The notes: generated from the sequence alone by a model not told the origin. DNA of 64,000 nucleotides from Pseudothioclava nitratireducens (GCF_029210495.1 NZ_JARGDK010000001.1:62001-126000); one strand, 5' to 3'. Positions 48,617-57,960 are shown, counted from the stretch's first letter. Numbers and translations: made by a program.

Positions 48617-48691
48617 AATCCGTCGCTCGGTCATGACAATGCCGCGCGGGCCTGCTAGAGCGCAGACCCGGACCGAGACACGAGGCACGAG

Positions 48692-49573
48692 ATGCAGGCG
48701 GACAGTCAGATCAGGTTGAACCTTTCGGCAGGGCTGGCCTCGGTCGGGGTGGCGCTGGTGCTGGTGCTGCTCAAGCTTTGGGCCCTGATGCAGACCGGCG
48801 CGCTTTCGATCGCCGCTTCGATGGCCGATAGCGCGATGGATCTGTTGATCTCGGGCGCGGGGCTTTGGGCGATCATCTATGCCGCGCGTCCCGCCGATGA
48901 CGATCACACGTTCGGGCACAGTTCGGTCGAGGATCTGGTCTCGCTTGGGCAGGCGCTTTTCGTGATGGCGTCGGCGCTCAGCATCGGCTGGCTGGCAATC
49001 CGGCGGCTCGTCTCTGATACGCCGCCGGATCTGGAGGCGGAAGGCGCCGGGATCGCGGTGATGTTGGTGGCTGTCGTGCTGACGGCGGGGCTGGTGCTGT
49101 GGCAGCGGCGCGTGGCGCGGCGCACCGGCAACAAGGTCGTCGCCGCCGATATGCTGCATTACGTGGGCGACCTGCTGCCGACGATTGGCGCGATCCTCGC
49201 GCTGGTGCTTTCAAAGACGATGGGGCTAAGCAAGGTCGACAGCGTAATCGCGCTGATCGCCGCGGGTCTGATGCTGCATGGCGCGCGCGGCATCGGCGCG
49301 AATGCATGGCACGCCTTGATGGACCGCGCCGCCGATCCCGAGATCGTCGCGGGGATTGAGACGATTGCGGCAGACTGGCCGGGTGTGCGCGGCTATCACG
49401 ACCTGCAAACCCGCACCGCAGGGTCCAAGCTGTTCGTGAACCTGCATATCGAGCTGGACGGCGAGCAGACCCTGCGCGAAGCCCACGACATCGGCGCCGC
49501 GCTCAAGCGAGGGATCGTCGCGGCCTATCCGCAAGCCGAGGTCATCATCCACAAGGATGTCTGGCACGGCTGA
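48692..49573 (+). CDS. Cation diffusion facilitator transporter (FieF-like)
   Basis: 293 residues, six expected membrane helices in the first 210. The transport-site residues correspond to D46, D50 (ADSAMD) and H156, D160 (LHYVGD), the four ligands of FieF-type zinc/iron exporters. A cytoplasmic C-terminal domain (about 210-293) ends in HKDVWH. It exports divalent metal ions with proton exchange; the ion is not certain. Own start 76 bp after the SH3 gene. Followed by repeat copy 5. Confidence 0.93.
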   Translation: MQADSQIRLNLSAGLASVGVALVLVLLKLWALMQTGALSIAASMADSAMDLLISGAGLWAIIYAARPADDDHTFGHSSVEDLVSLGQALFVMASALSIGWLAIRRLVSDTPPDLEAEGAGIAVMLVAVVLTAGLVLWQRRVARRTGNKVVAADMLHYVGDLLPTIGAILALVLSKTMGLSKVDSVIALIAAGLMLHGARGIGANAWHALMDRAADPEIVAGIETIAADWPGVRGYHDLQTRTAGSKLFVNLHIELDGEQTLREAHDIGAALKRGIVAAYPQAEVIIHKDVWHG

Positions 49574-49625
49574 AGGCCGGGGGCTCTACCCCCGGACCCC
49601 CGGGATATTTGGAGCGATTGGAAGC
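49572..49625 (+). repeat. Dispersed palindromic intergenic repeat, copy 5
   Basis: GGCCGGGGGCTCTACCCCCG, then ACCCCCGGGATATTTGGAGC and GATTGG. It begins at the CDF stop codon and ends six bases before the stop of the convergent M3 peptidase gene. Confidence 0.85.
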
Positions 49626-49630
49626 CGGGA

Positions 49631-51637
49631 TCAGCTTTCCGCGAGAAGGCCGCGCCCTTTCAGAAGCGGCTCGACGCCGGGCATCTTGCCCCGGAACTCC
49701 ATGTAAAGCTCTTCCGCCGGACGGGAGCCACCGGTCGAGAGGATGAAGCGCTCGAGCCGCCCGGCAACCTCGGGGTCGAAGGGGCCGCCCGCTTCTTCGA
49801 ATGCCGCGAAAGCGTCCGCATCCATCACCTCGGACCACATGTAGCTGTAATAGCCAGCCGAGTACCCATCGCCCGAGAAGACATGCGCGAAATGCGGTGT
49901 CGCGTGGCGCATTCCGATGGCCGCCGGCATACCAAGCGACGAGAGCACCTCGGCTTGTTTCTCCATCGGGTCGGCGGGCGCCGCGCCCTCGTGGAAGGCC
50001 AGATCGACGAGGGCCGAGCCCAGATATTCGACCGTGGCAAAGCCCTGATCATAGGTCGCCGCCGCCAGCAGCTTGTCGAGGAGCGCCTTGGGCATCGGAG
50101 CGCCGGTTTCATAGTGGCGCGCGTGGCGCTCGAGCACCTCGGGCACTTCAAGCCAGTGTTCGTAAAGCTGGCTTGGGAGTTCGACGAAATCGCGCGCGAC
50201 GCTGGTGCCCGAGATGAATTCGTAGGTCACATTGGAAAGCATCTGATGCAGCGCATGGCCGAACTCGTGGAAGAGCGTCCGGGCGTCGTCATAGGAGAGC
50301 AGCGTCGGGGCACCCTTGGCGAAGTTGCACACATTGATGACGATCGGACGGGTTTCGCCCCCGAGGTTCTTTTGCGAGCGCATCGCAGAGCACCACGCGC
50401 CCGATCGCTTCGAGCCGCGCGCGAAATAGTCGCCAAGGAACACCGCGATATGACGCCCCGCCCGGGTCACGTCCCAGCCACGCACATCGGGGTGATAGAA
50501 CGGGCCCTCGATCTCACGGAATTCCAGCCCGAAGAGCTTCGTCGCGGTGTCGAACATCGCGCCGAGCATGGCATCGAGGGAGAGATAAGGCTTGAGCGCC
50601 GCCTCGTCGAGATCGTGCTCCGCCACTCGGCGCTTCTCGGAATAGTAGCGCCAGTCCCACGGCTCCAGCTCACCGTTGATCCCGTCCTCGTGCATCATTC
50701 TCGCAAGGATCGCTCCATCCGCCTCGGCGCGCGCCTTGGCCGGCTCCCAGACGCGCATCAACAGATCGCGCACGCGGTCAGGGGTCTTGGCCATCTCCGG
50801 TTCGAGCTTGTAGTCGGCAAAGCTTGCATAGCCCAAAAGCCGCGCGCGTTCCTCGCGCAGCGTCAGGATCTCGGCGGCAATCGCGCGGTTGTCGGTCTCG
50901 CCGCCATTCGCGCCCCGCGCGGCCCATGCGCGCCAGGCTTGCTCGCGCAGATCGCGCCGGGTCGAGAATTGCAGAAAGGGCACGATGAGCGATCGCGAGA
51001 GCGTGATGACCGGCCCCTTCGCGCCGCGGTCTTCGCCAGCGGCGCGGGCCGTATCGACCACGAAATCGGGCAGGCCTGAAAGGTCGTCGATCTCCATGAA
51101 CCAGCCCCGCTCGTCGGCCAGAAGGTTCTGCGTGAACTGGTTCTGGATGATGGCGAGGCGTTCCTTGATCGCGCGCATCCGCTCGGCCTCCTCGCCAGTC
51201 AGGGCGGCGCCTGCGCGAATGAACATCTGATGATAGAGATCGGCCACACGCGCCTCTTCGGGGGCGAGCCCCGCGCGCTCTTCCCAGACCGCCCGCACCC
51301 GTGCGAAGAGCGCGGGGTTCATCGTGATTTCCGAGGAATAGGCGGCGAGTTTCGGCGCCAGATCGCGCTGCAACGCCTCACGCGCGGGCGTCGAATCCGC
51401 GCCCGACAAATTGTAGAAAACGCCCAGAACCTTATCGAGCGTCTCGCTTGCGCTCTCCATTGCGGCAATCGTATTGGCAAAATCGGCAGGCTCGGGGTTC
51501 TCGGCAATCGCGGCGATATTGGCGCGTGCCTCGATCAGCGCGGTCTCGATCGCGGGGCCGAAATCGGCATCGGACAGATCGGCGAAAGGCGGCAGGGCGA
51601 AGGGGCCGGTCCAGTCGGCCAAAAGCGGGTTCGTCAT
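49631..51637 (-). CDS. M3 family metallopeptidase (oligopeptidase A / Dcp-like)
   Basis: 668 residues, family length. Zinc motif HEFGHALHQM with HEFGH at 457-461 and a Glu ligand further on in the ARDFVELPSQ segment. The N-terminal helical domain is complete and there is no signal peptide, so a cytoplasmic oligopeptidase that clears short peptides is likely. The ATG at 51637 has AAAGGAG upstream. The region before it carries repeat copy 7, which also ends the moeB-like gene. Confidence 0.94.
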   Translation of the reverse strand: MTNPLLADWTGPFALPPFADLSDADFGPAIETALIEARANIAAIAENPEPADFANTIAAMESASETLDKVLGVFYNLSGADSTPAREALQRDLAPKLAAYSSEITMNPALFARVRAVWEERAGLAPEEARVADLYHQMFIRAGAALTGEEAERMRAIKERLAIIQNQFTQNLLADERGWFMEIDDLSGLPDFVVDTARAAGEDRGAKGPVITLSRSLIVPFLQFSTRRDLREQAWRAWAARGANGGETDNRAIAAEILTLREERARLLGYASFADYKLEPEMAKTPDRVRDLLMRVWEPAKARAEADGAILARMMHEDGINGELEPWDWRYYSEKRRVAEHDLDEAALKPYLSLDAMLGAMFDTATKLFGLEFREIEGPFYHPDVRGWDVTRAGRHIAVFLGDYFARGSKRSGAWCSAMRSQKNLGGETRPIVINVCNFAKGAPTLLSYDDARTLFHEFGHALHQMLSNVTYEFISGTSVARDFVELPSQLYEHWLEVPEVLERHARHYETGAPMPKALLDKLLAAATYDQGFATVEYLGSALVDLAFHEGAAPADPMEKQAEVLSSLGMPAAIGMRHATPHFAHVFSGDGYSAGYYSYMWSEVMDADAFAAFEEAGGPFDPEVAGRLERFILSTGGSRPAEELYMEFRGKMPGVEPLLKGRGLLAES

Positions 51638-51696
51638 CGGGCAAATCTCCTTTGAGGGAAACCTAGGAGCGATACTGCCCGAGAACCAGCCCCTCT

Positions 51697-51742
51697 TGTC
51701 AGTCTGCCTCAAATATCCCCGCCGGAGGCTCCTGCCCCCTCG
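51697..51742 (-). repeat. Dispersed palindromic intergenic repeat, copy 7 (overlaps a CDS end)
   Basis: On the minus strand GAGGGGGCAGGAGCCTCCGG, then CGGGGATATTTGAGGCAGAC and TGACAAG. The core supplies GGG GAT ATT TGA, the last three codons and stop of the membrane-anchored ThiF gene. Confidence 0.8.
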
Positions 51743-52782
51743 GCCCGCGCACCGCAGACCACGCAATCCGCCCGACGTTTCACCGCGATCTCGCGGCTTT
51801 CGCCCCAGAGCATGTCATGGATCAGGAGCCGCCCGCGCAGCCCGCGCCCTGCGCCGGTGATGTCCTTCACAGCCTCCCCCGCCATCATGGTGCCGATGAC
51901 GCCCGGCAAGGCGCCGATCACGCCCGCCTCGGCACAAGAGGGCGCCAGCCCCGGCGCCGGCGCTTCGGGGAAAACGCAGGCGTAGCAGGGTGCTCCCCTG
52001 GCCGGATCATAGAGCGAGAGCTGCCCCTCCCACTGCGTGATCGCACCCGACAAGAGCGGTTTGCCCGCCGCCACGCAGGCCGCGTTCAACAGGTAGCGGG
52101 TCTCGAAATTATCGGTCCCGTCGATCACCAGATCATACTCCCCGACCAGCGCCGCCGCATCCCCGGCGTTGAGGCGGCGGTTATAGGGACGGACATCGAT
52201 ATGAGGGTTAAGCGCGCGCATCGCGGCCTCGGCGGAAAAGACCTTGGGGATGCCGATATCGGCATCGCGGTGGATCACTTGCCGTTGCAGGTTGGAGTTC
52301 GAGACCACATCGTCATCGACGACGCCAATGGTGCCCACCCCCGCCGCTGCCAGATAGAGCAGCACCGGAGAGCCGAGCCCGCCTGCCCCCACCACCAACA
52401 CCTTCGCGGATTTCAGCTTTTTCTGCCCCGGCCCGCCCAGTTCACGCAGCATGATATGGCGCGCGTAGCGGTCGAGTTCGGCCTCGGAGAAGGTGCCCGC
52501 AGGCCGGGCGCTGGCCTGCACCGGCTCGGCGGCCCGGCCGCGCAGGCGCGCGAGAAGCGCCGCATAGGCCCAGACCAGCCCGCCGATCATGCCCAGCGCC
52601 ACCCATGCCAGAAGGCTTCCGCCGAAGACCCGACCCAGCGCGGGCATCCCAAGCCCGGCCAGCAGATGCGCCGCCACGATCACCACCCAGAGAACCGCCA
52701 GCGCCCCCCAAAGCCGCGACCGCGCCCAGCCGCGCCAATAGCCGAGCCCGGCCAATCCGATCAGCAGGATAAGCCCGAGCAT
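51709..52782 (-). CDS. ThiF/MoeB family adenylyltransferase with N-terminal membrane anchor
   Basis: 357 residues. Residues 1-80 hold about three hydrophobic helices (1-15, 23-45, 55-80), which typical MoeB (about 250 aa) lacks. The ThiF domain starts near 97: RYARHIMLRELGGPGQKKL, VLVVGAGGLGSPVLLYLAAA, VVSNSNLQRQVIHRD, and zinc cysteines CYAC and CVVC. It should adenylate the C-terminus of a ubiquitin-like sulfur carrier such as MoaD. Four bases after dut. Its last codons and stop lie inside repeat copy 7. Confidence 0.88.
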   Translation of the reverse strand: MLGLILLIGLAGLGYWRGWARSRLWGALAVLWVVIVAAHLLAGLGMPALGRVFGGSLLAWVALGMIGGLVWAYAALLARLRGRAAEPVQASARPAGTFSEAELDRYARHIMLRELGGPGQKKLKSAKVLVVGAGGLGSPVLLYLAAAGVGTIGVVDDDVVSNSNLQRQVIHRDADIGIPKVFSAEAAMRALNPHIDVRPYNRRLNAGDAAALVGEYDLVIDGTDNFETRYLLNAACVAAGKPLLSGAITQWEGQLSLYDPARGAPCYACVFPEAPAPGLAPSCAEAGVIGALPGVIGTMMAGEAVKDITGAGRGLRGRLLIHDMLWGESREIAVKRRADCVVCGARAEGAGASGGDI

Positions 52783-52785
52783 CGC

Positions 52786-53253
52786 TCAGCCCCGCCCGGT
52801 CGAACCGAACCCGCCCTCGCCGCGTTCGGTGTCGCTCAGGGCCTCGGTGATCTCGTAGCGCGCCTGCACCACGGGCGCGATCACCGCCTGCGCGATCCGC
52901 TCGCCATGGGTCACGGTAAAGGGCTCGGCCCCAAGATTGATCAGCAGCACGCCCAGCGGGCCGCGATAGTCACAGTCGATCGTGCCCGGCGTGTTCGGCA
53001 GGCTGATCCCGTGTTTGAACGCGAGGCCCGAGCGCGGCCGGATCTGCATCTCGAACCCTTCGGGGATCTCAACACGCAGGCCCGTCGGAATGATCGAGCG
53101 CTGCATCGGGTAGAGGGTGAAACCGCTCTCGCGGTCCTCGGGGCGCAGGTTCGCGCGCAGATCGGCACCTGCCGCCCCCGCCGTCTCATAGGCCGGGAGT
53201 GCCACGCCCGGATCGGCCCAGTCCTCACGGATCACCCGGATCAGCGGCGTCAT
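52786..53253 (-). CDS. dut: Deoxyuridine 5'-triphosphate nucleotidohydrolase
   Basis: 155 residues. Trimeric dUTPase motifs: [10 protein letters not shown] (1), RPRSGLAFK (2), [17 protein letters not shown] (3), [12 protein letters not shown] (4) and [11 protein letters not shown] (5) at the C-terminus. It removes dUTP and makes dUMP. The ATG overlaps the coaBC stop (ATGA). The coaBC-dut pair is common in alphaproteobacteria; the moeB-like gene follows four bases later. Confidence 0.97.
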   Translation of the reverse strand: MTPLIRVIREDWADPGVALPAYETAGAAGADLRANLRPEDRESGFTLYPMQRSIIPTGLRVEIPEGFEMQIRPRSGLAFKHGISLPNTPGTIDCDYRGPLGVLLINLGAEPFTVTHGERIAQAVIAPVVQARYEITEALSDTERGEGGFGSTGRG

Positions 53254-54446
53254 GCCAAGGCCTCCGCGATGCGCTGCGCAAGCCGCGCGGCCACTTCGGA
53301 TTTGCCCATGCGCGGCCAGCTCTCGGCCCCCTCCGCGTCGATCACGGTGACCGCGTTTTCGGTCCCGCCCATGATCCCCGTCGCGGGGCTCACATCATTG
53401 GCGACGATCCAGTCGCAGCCCTTGCGTGCCCGCTTGGCGGTTGCATGTGCAATCACATCATGGGTCTCGGCGGCAAAGCCCACCACCAGACCGGGACGGC
53501 CCTTTTTCATCTGACTGACGGTCGCAAGAATATCCGGGTTCTCCGCGAATTCGAGCGCGGGCAGGCTCCCGGTGCCATCCTTCTTCATCTTCTTGTCGGC
53601 GGCATTGGCCACGCGCCAATCCGCCACGGCGGCGGCAAAGATCGCCGCATCGGCGGGCAGCGCCGCCTGCACCGCGTCCAACATCTCGCGCGCGGTTTCC
53701 ACCCGGATCAGATCGACGCCTTGCGGGGGCGCGACCGTTGCGGGGCCGGTAACGAAACTCACCTTCGCGCCCAGATCACGCAGGGCCGCGGCCAACGCCG
53801 TGCCCTGCGCGCCCGAGGAGCGGTTCGCAATGTAGCGCACCGGGTCGATCGGCTCATGCGTCGGACCGGAGGTCACGATTACATGCTTGCCCGCAAGCGG
53901 CCCGCCGCCCAGCGCGGCCTCGATGCCCGCCACGATCTCCAGCGGCTCGGCCATCCGCCCCGGCCCGTATTCGCCACAGGCCATTTCGCCTGCGTTCGGC
54001 CCGACGCTCAGCACCCCATCCGCCGCCAGAACCGCCCGGTTGCGCGCGGTCGCGGGATGCTCCCACATCCGCACATTCATCGCCGGCGCCAGCAGCACGC
54101 GCTTGTCCGTCGCAAGCAACAGCGTCGAAGCCAGATCATTCGCAAGCCCCGCCGCCATCTTCGCCATAAGATCGGCCGTCGCGGGTGCGACCACGACCAG
54201 ATCGGCCGCGCGACTAAGCTGGATATGGCCCATCTCGGCCTCATCCGTCAGATCGAACAGATCACGGTAGACCTTGGACCCCGAGAGCGCCGAAACGCTG
54301 AGCGGCGTGACGAATTCCTCGGCAGCGCGCGTCAGCACAGGCACCACCTCGGCCCCGCGCTCGCGCAGCCGCCGGATCAGATCGAGCGACTTGTAGGCCG
54401 CGATCCCGCCGCCGATGATCAGAAGAACCTTCTTGCCCGCGAGCAT
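53250..54446 (-). CDS. coaBC: Bifunctional phosphopantothenoylcysteine decarboxylase/synthetase
   Basis: 398 residues. CoaC half: [21 protein letters not shown], then [20 protein letters not shown] and [13 protein letters not shown] (catalytic His region). CoaB half from about 190: [38 protein letters not shown] and VVGFAAET. Together they make 4'-phosphopantetheine, a step to coenzyme A. Start: ATG at 54446 is favoured because GGAGGGTGCG sits immediately upstream; an ATG at 54461 is possible. Coupled to dut. Confidence 0.96.
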   Translation of the reverse strand: MLAGKKVLLIIGGGIAAYKSLDLIRRLRERGAEVVPVLTRAAEEFVTPLSVSALSGSKVYRDLFDLTDEAEMGHIQLSRAADLVVVAPATADLMAKMAAGLANDLASTLLLATDKRVLLAPAMNVRMWEHPATARNRAVLAADGVLSVGPNAGEMACGEYGPGRMAEPLEIVAGIEAALGGGPLAGKHVIVTSGPTHEPIDPVRYIANRSSGAQGTALAAALRDLGAKVSFVTGPATVAPPQGVDLIRVETAREMLDAVQAALPADAAIFAAAVADWRVANAADKKMKKDGTGSLPALEFAENPDILATVSQMKKGRPGLVVGFAAETHDVIAHATAKRARKGCDWIVANDVSPATGIMGGTENAVTVIDAEGAESWPRMGKSEVAARLAQRIAEALA

Positions 54447-54509
54447 CGCACCCTCCGCCATTTGTCAAAGGTTTAGGGGGCGGGGGGGCCGCACGCAAGG
54501 CCCGCGCGC

Positions 54510-55340
54510 CTATCGGAAGGCCTCACAGGGGTCGGGACGCTCGGTCGGGGCGGTGGCGATCCAGAAATCATAGGGCAGCCCGGTCTCGGGTTCCGCGCCC
54601 GGATCGCGCTCGATCTGGCCCAATGCGAACAGTCGGATGCCGGGCAGCGCCTTGCGGATCATCGCCGGCACGGCACGGTCGGTGCGGGCGTGCCCCGTCC
54701 CGGTGATCAGCGCCACCGGCCCGCCGGTCGTCTTGCGCGCCCGGATCACCGCGCGGGCAAAGACCGCATCGCGCAGCCGCTGCGCCGCGACGATGCCGGG
54801 CAGCGCCTCGGGGGGCAGGGCGTTGCAGTGATCGCGCTGCGCCTCGGCTTCAAGCTGGGCCTGAAGCTCGGGCGGATAGGGCTGGTCGATGCCAAAGCCT
54901 GCCGCGTCTACCCCAAGGAATTTCTCGGCCCCCTCGGCAATGGCCGCGCGCAACGCATCGCGCGGCAGGGCGGCACCGATGATAAGCGCGTCGGGCGCGG
55001 CCTCGAAAATCGGGGCGTAGAGCGCGAAATCGGGCCAGCCCGCTTCCTCCCATCCGACAGCCTCGGCCAGCGCCTCCGGGTCTGCGCGCAATTCTGGCGT
55101 GATGATCGCCGCCTGATCCGGGGTCAGCATCTCGAAGACGAGCGCCCGCGGCTTGAGCGCCGCCACCGCCGCCGCCTGATTGAGATGGTGGCCCGGATTG
55201 TCATGCACCTCGCCCAGCACCGCGATATCGGGCTGCGCGGTCTGGATGAAGGTCGGCAGCATCTGCGCCTCGATCTCCATGGCAGAGACGGGCGCGGCGA
55301 GCGTCGCGCCAAGCGCGCAGGCAAGCAGAACGTGTTTCAT
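54510..55340 (-). CDS. ChaN-like exported protein
   Basis: 276 residues. Signal peptide MKHVLLACALGATLAAPVSA; no lipobox. VLGEVHDN with GEVHDN at 43-48 and the ITGTGHARTDRAVP segment near 215-228 are characteristic of ChaN/DUF399, a family with a heme-binding member. Heme handling is not proved for this one. Its ATG overlaps the rpoH2 stop (ATGA), so it is co-translated with the sigma factor. Confidence 0.85.
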   Translation of the reverse strand: MKHVLLACALGATLAAPVSAMEIEAQMLPTFIQTAQPDIAVLGEVHDNPGHHLNQAAAVAALKPRALVFEMLTPDQAAIITPELRADPEALAEAVGWEEAGWPDFALYAPIFEAAPDALIIGAALPRDALRAAIAEGAEKFLGVDAAGFGIDQPYPPELQAQLEAEAQRDHCNALPPEALPGIVAAQRLRDAVFARAVIRARKTTGGPVALITGTGHARTDRAVPAMIRKALPGIRLFALGQIERDPGAEPETGLPYDFWIATAPTERPDPCEAFR

Positions 55341-56215
55341 AGCAGAAGGTTCTGCACCTCGCCCCCGTGGCTTTCAAGGCTTTTGCGCATCTTGCCAAAG
55401 GCTTGCGCCTCAAGCTGCCGGATGCGTTCCTTGGACAAACCCAGTTCCTCGCCAAGGCTTTCAAGGGTGCGGGGCGCTTCGATCAGGCGGCGCTCTGTGA
55501 CGATATACCGCTCCCGGTCCGAGAGCCGATCCATCGCCTCCCCGATCCAGCCGCGCATCAGCGCGCCGTCATGGTCTTCGGTCACGCGTTCCTCGGGACC
55601 CGGCCCGTCATCAATCAGCGTATCGACCCATTCACGGCCCTCGTCCTCGGTCGATTGGGTCGCGTTAAGCGAGAAGTCGGACCCCGAAAGCCGCCCTTCC
55701 ATCATCTCCACGTCCGCGAGCGGCACACCGATCACCTCGGCCACCCGCGCCCGGATCGCCGCGCCGTCGAGCGTTACACCCTCGGCATTCGCCTCGCGCT
55801 CGATCTGCGCCTGCACGCGGCGCATATTGAAAAACAGCGACTTCTGCGAACTGGTCGAGCCTGTGCGCACCATCGACCAGTTGCGCATCACGAATTCCTG
55901 AATCGAGGCCTTGATCCACCAGACCGCGTAGGTCGAAAACCGCACACCGCGATCGGGGTCGAACTTGTCAGCGGCCTTCATCAAGCCAAGGCTCGCCTCC
56001 TGAATAAGATCGCTCATCGGCGCGCCGTAGCGGCGGAATTTCGACGCCATCGAGATCGCCAGCCGCATGTAAGCCGTCACAAGCCGGTGCAACGCCTGTT
56101 CGTCGCGGTGATCCCGCCACGCCCGTGCGAGTTCAAGTTCGGTCTCGGCGTCGAGATATTCCGCGCGCATCGCTTTGCGCGGAAGGGTCTCATCGGTCAT
56201 TCCTTCGGTTGCCAT
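55337..56215 (-). CDS. rpoH2: RNA polymerase sigma factor RpoH2-type (sigma-32 family)
   Basis: 292 residues. Region 2 (DLIQEASLGLMKAADKFDPD, FSTYAVWWIKASIQEFV) and region 4 (LESLGEELGLSKERIRQLEA) are clear. The RpoH box reads QKSLFFNMRR at 124-133. In Rhodobacter-type bacteria a second RpoH of this kind serves oxidative and singlet-oxygen stress. A GGAAC...GTT promoter candidate lies 69-93 bp upstream of the start. Coupled downstream to the chaN-like gene. Assignment to RpoH2 rather than RpoH1 rests on my recollection of the box sequence. Confidence 0.88.
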   Translation of the reverse strand: MATEGMTDETLPRKAMRAEYLDAETELELARAWRDHRDEQALHRLVTAYMRLAISMASKFRRYGAPMSDLIQEASLGLMKAADKFDPDRGVRFSTYAVWWIKASIQEFVMRNWSMVRTGSTSSQKSLFFNMRRVQAQIEREANAEGVTLDGAAIRARVAEVIGVPLADVEMMEGRLSGSDFSLNATQSTEDEGREWVDTLIDDGPGPEERVTEDHDGALMRGWIGEAMDRLSDRERYIVTERRLIEAPRTLESLGEELGLSKERIRQLEAQAFGKMRKSLESHGGEVQNLLL

Positions 56216-56283
56216 CTCAGTCTCCCGGGTCTCCCACCCAACTGTTGGCCGTCCATCTTCAGAGTATGGGGCACGACTCTTCT

Positions 56284-56308
56284 AACTTCCCAGAGAGAAT
56301 TTGGTTCC
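56284..56308 (-). promoter_or_regulatory. Candidate ECF-sigma promoter upstream of rpoH2
   Basis: On the minus strand GGAAC (56308-56304), 16 bp, AGTT (56287-56284), close to the GGAAC-N16-17-CGTT pattern. It precedes the rpoH2 start by 68 bp. Confidence 0.4.
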
Positions 56309-56386
56309 TCACGAAAAAGTTCAATCTGCCGCATATGTTTCGAGCCCTGTGCAAATTCGCACATCGACCTTACGGGCGGGACCTTG

Positions 56387-56401
56387 TTAACCATTCATCA
56401 A
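56387..56401 (+). promoter_or_regulatory. CtrA-like site upstream of comM
   Basis: TTAACCATTCATCAA: the left half TTAACCAT equals the extended CtrA half-site, and TTAA-N7-TCAA matches seven of eight specified bases. A second TTAACC lies at 56419. It is centred 55 bp before the comM start. Confidence 0.55.
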
Positions 56402-56448
56402 CCAAGCTGCGCTAGCCGTTAACCTGTGTGAAGGGCAGGCAGGACAGC

Positions 56449-57960
56449 ATGGTCGCCAGAACCTATACCGTCGCCTTCGAAGGCGTCGAAGCGCGCCTCG
56501 TCGAGGTGCAATGCGCGCTTGCGGCCGGGATGCCCGGTTTCTCGGTCGTGGGTCTGCCTGACAAGGCCGTGTCCGAGGCGCGCGAGAGGGTGCGCGCGGC
56601 GCTGGGGGCGCTCTCCATCGCGCTGCCGATGAAAAAGATCACGATCAACCTTTCGCCTGCGGATCTGCCCAAGGAGGGTTCGCATTTCGACCTGCCGATC
56701 GCGCTTGCGGTGCTGGCGGCGATCGGGATCATTCCGCCCGAAGACATAGAGGATTGCGTGTCGATCGGAGAATTGTCGCTCGATGGGCGGCTCATCCCGG
56801 TTGTGGGCGCCCTGCCCTCCGCCATGGCCGCCGCCGAGGCCGGGCGCGCCCTGATCTGTCCCGCCGCCTGCGGGTCAGAGGCTGCCTGGGTCGGCGCGAC
56901 ACAGGTCTTTGCCCCCTCGACGCTCGATGCGGCGCTGCGCCATTTCACGGGCCAATCCCCCCTGCCCCCGGCCCGCCCCGGCGAGGTGACACCCGATCCC
57001 TCCCTGCGCGATCTGCGCGATGTCAAAGGTCAGGAGCGCGCCAAACGCGCGCTGGAAATAGCCGCTGCCGGGCGGCATCATCTGTTCATGGTCGGCCCGC
57101 CCGGCGCCGGCAAATCCATGCTCGCCGCGCGGCTGCCCGGCATCCTGCCCCCTCTGAACGCCGCCGAGGCGCTGGAGACTTCGATGATCCAGTCGCTCGC
57201 CGGATTGTTATCGGATGGCGGCATCTCTCGCACCCGCCCGTTCCGGGAGCCGCATCACACCGCCTCGACCGCTGCCATGATCGGCGGCGGGCGCGGGGCG
57301 CGGCCCGGCGAAATCAGCCTCGCCCATAATGGCGTCCTGTTCATGGACGAGTTCCCCGAGTTCGCGCGCACCGTCCTTGATACGCTGCGCCAGCCCATCG
57401 AGACCGGAGAGGTCGTCGTCGCCCGCGCCAATGCCCATGTGCGCTACCCCTGCCGCTTCCTGTTGATTGCTGCGGCAAACCCTTGCAAATGCGGCCATTT
57501 CGGCGATGCGGCGCGGGCCTGTTCTCGTGCGCCGGGTTGCGCCGAAGATTATCTCGGGCGCATTTCGGGGCCGCTGATGGACCGGTTCGACCTGCGCATC
57601 GAGGTGCCGCCGGTGGGATTTGCCGATCTCGACCTGCCCGCTTCGGGCGACAGTTCCGCGACGGTAGCCGCACGCGTCGCTGCCGCCCGTGCGGTGCAAA
57701 ACGCGCGCTTTTCCGCCCACCCGGCCACCCGCACCAATGCCGAGGCCGAAGGCGCAATTCTTGAACAGATCGCTGGCCCGGATGCCGAGGGGCGCGACCT
57801 GTTGACCCGTGCGGCAGAACGCTTCGGCCTCTCTGCGCGGGCCTATCATCGCATTTTGCGGGTGGCGCGCACGGTTGCCGATCTCGACGGGTCCGAGCAT
57901 GTGCGCAAGCCGCATCTGGCCGAGGCGATCAGCTTCCGGCTCACCGGGGCGGCAGGCTGA
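56449..57960 (+). CDS. comM: YifB/ComM family Mg-chelatase-like AAA+ ATPase
   Basis: 503 residues. N-terminal Lon-protease-like domain (RTYTVAFEGVEARLVEVQ), then the ATPase with Walker A GPPGAGKS at 216-223, Walker B-like GVLFMDEFPEF and a zinc-binding CKCGHFG segment. ComM is a branch-migration helicase that aids integration of incoming single-stranded DNA. ATG at 56449 with AGGCAGGA upstream. A CtrA-like site upstream fits control by the cell-cycle/gene-transfer regulator seen in relatives. Its 3' end overlaps the esterase gene by 20 bp. Confidence 0.94.
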   Translation: MVARTYTVAFEGVEARLVEVQCALAAGMPGFSVVGLPDKAVSEARERVRAALGALSIALPMKKITINLSPADLPKEGSHFDLPIALAVLAAIGIIPPEDIEDCVSIGELSLDGRLIPVVGALPSAMAAAEAGRALICPAACGSEAAWVGATQVFAPSTLDAALRHFTGQSPLPPARPGEVTPDPSLRDLRDVKGQERAKRALEIAAAGRHHLFMVGPPGAGKSMLAARLPGILPPLNAAEALETSMIQSLAGLLSDGGISRTRPFREPHHTASTAAMIGGGRGARPGEISLAHNGVLFMDEFPEFARTVLDTLRQPIETGEVVVARANAHVRYPCRFLLIAAANPCKCGHFGDAARACSRAPGCAEDYLGRISGPLMDRFDLRIEVPPVGFADLDLPASGDSSATVAARVAAARAVQNARFSAHPATRTNAEAEGAILEQIAGPDAEGRDLLTRAAERFGLSARAYHRILRVARTVADLDGSEHVRKPHLAEAISFRLTGAAG

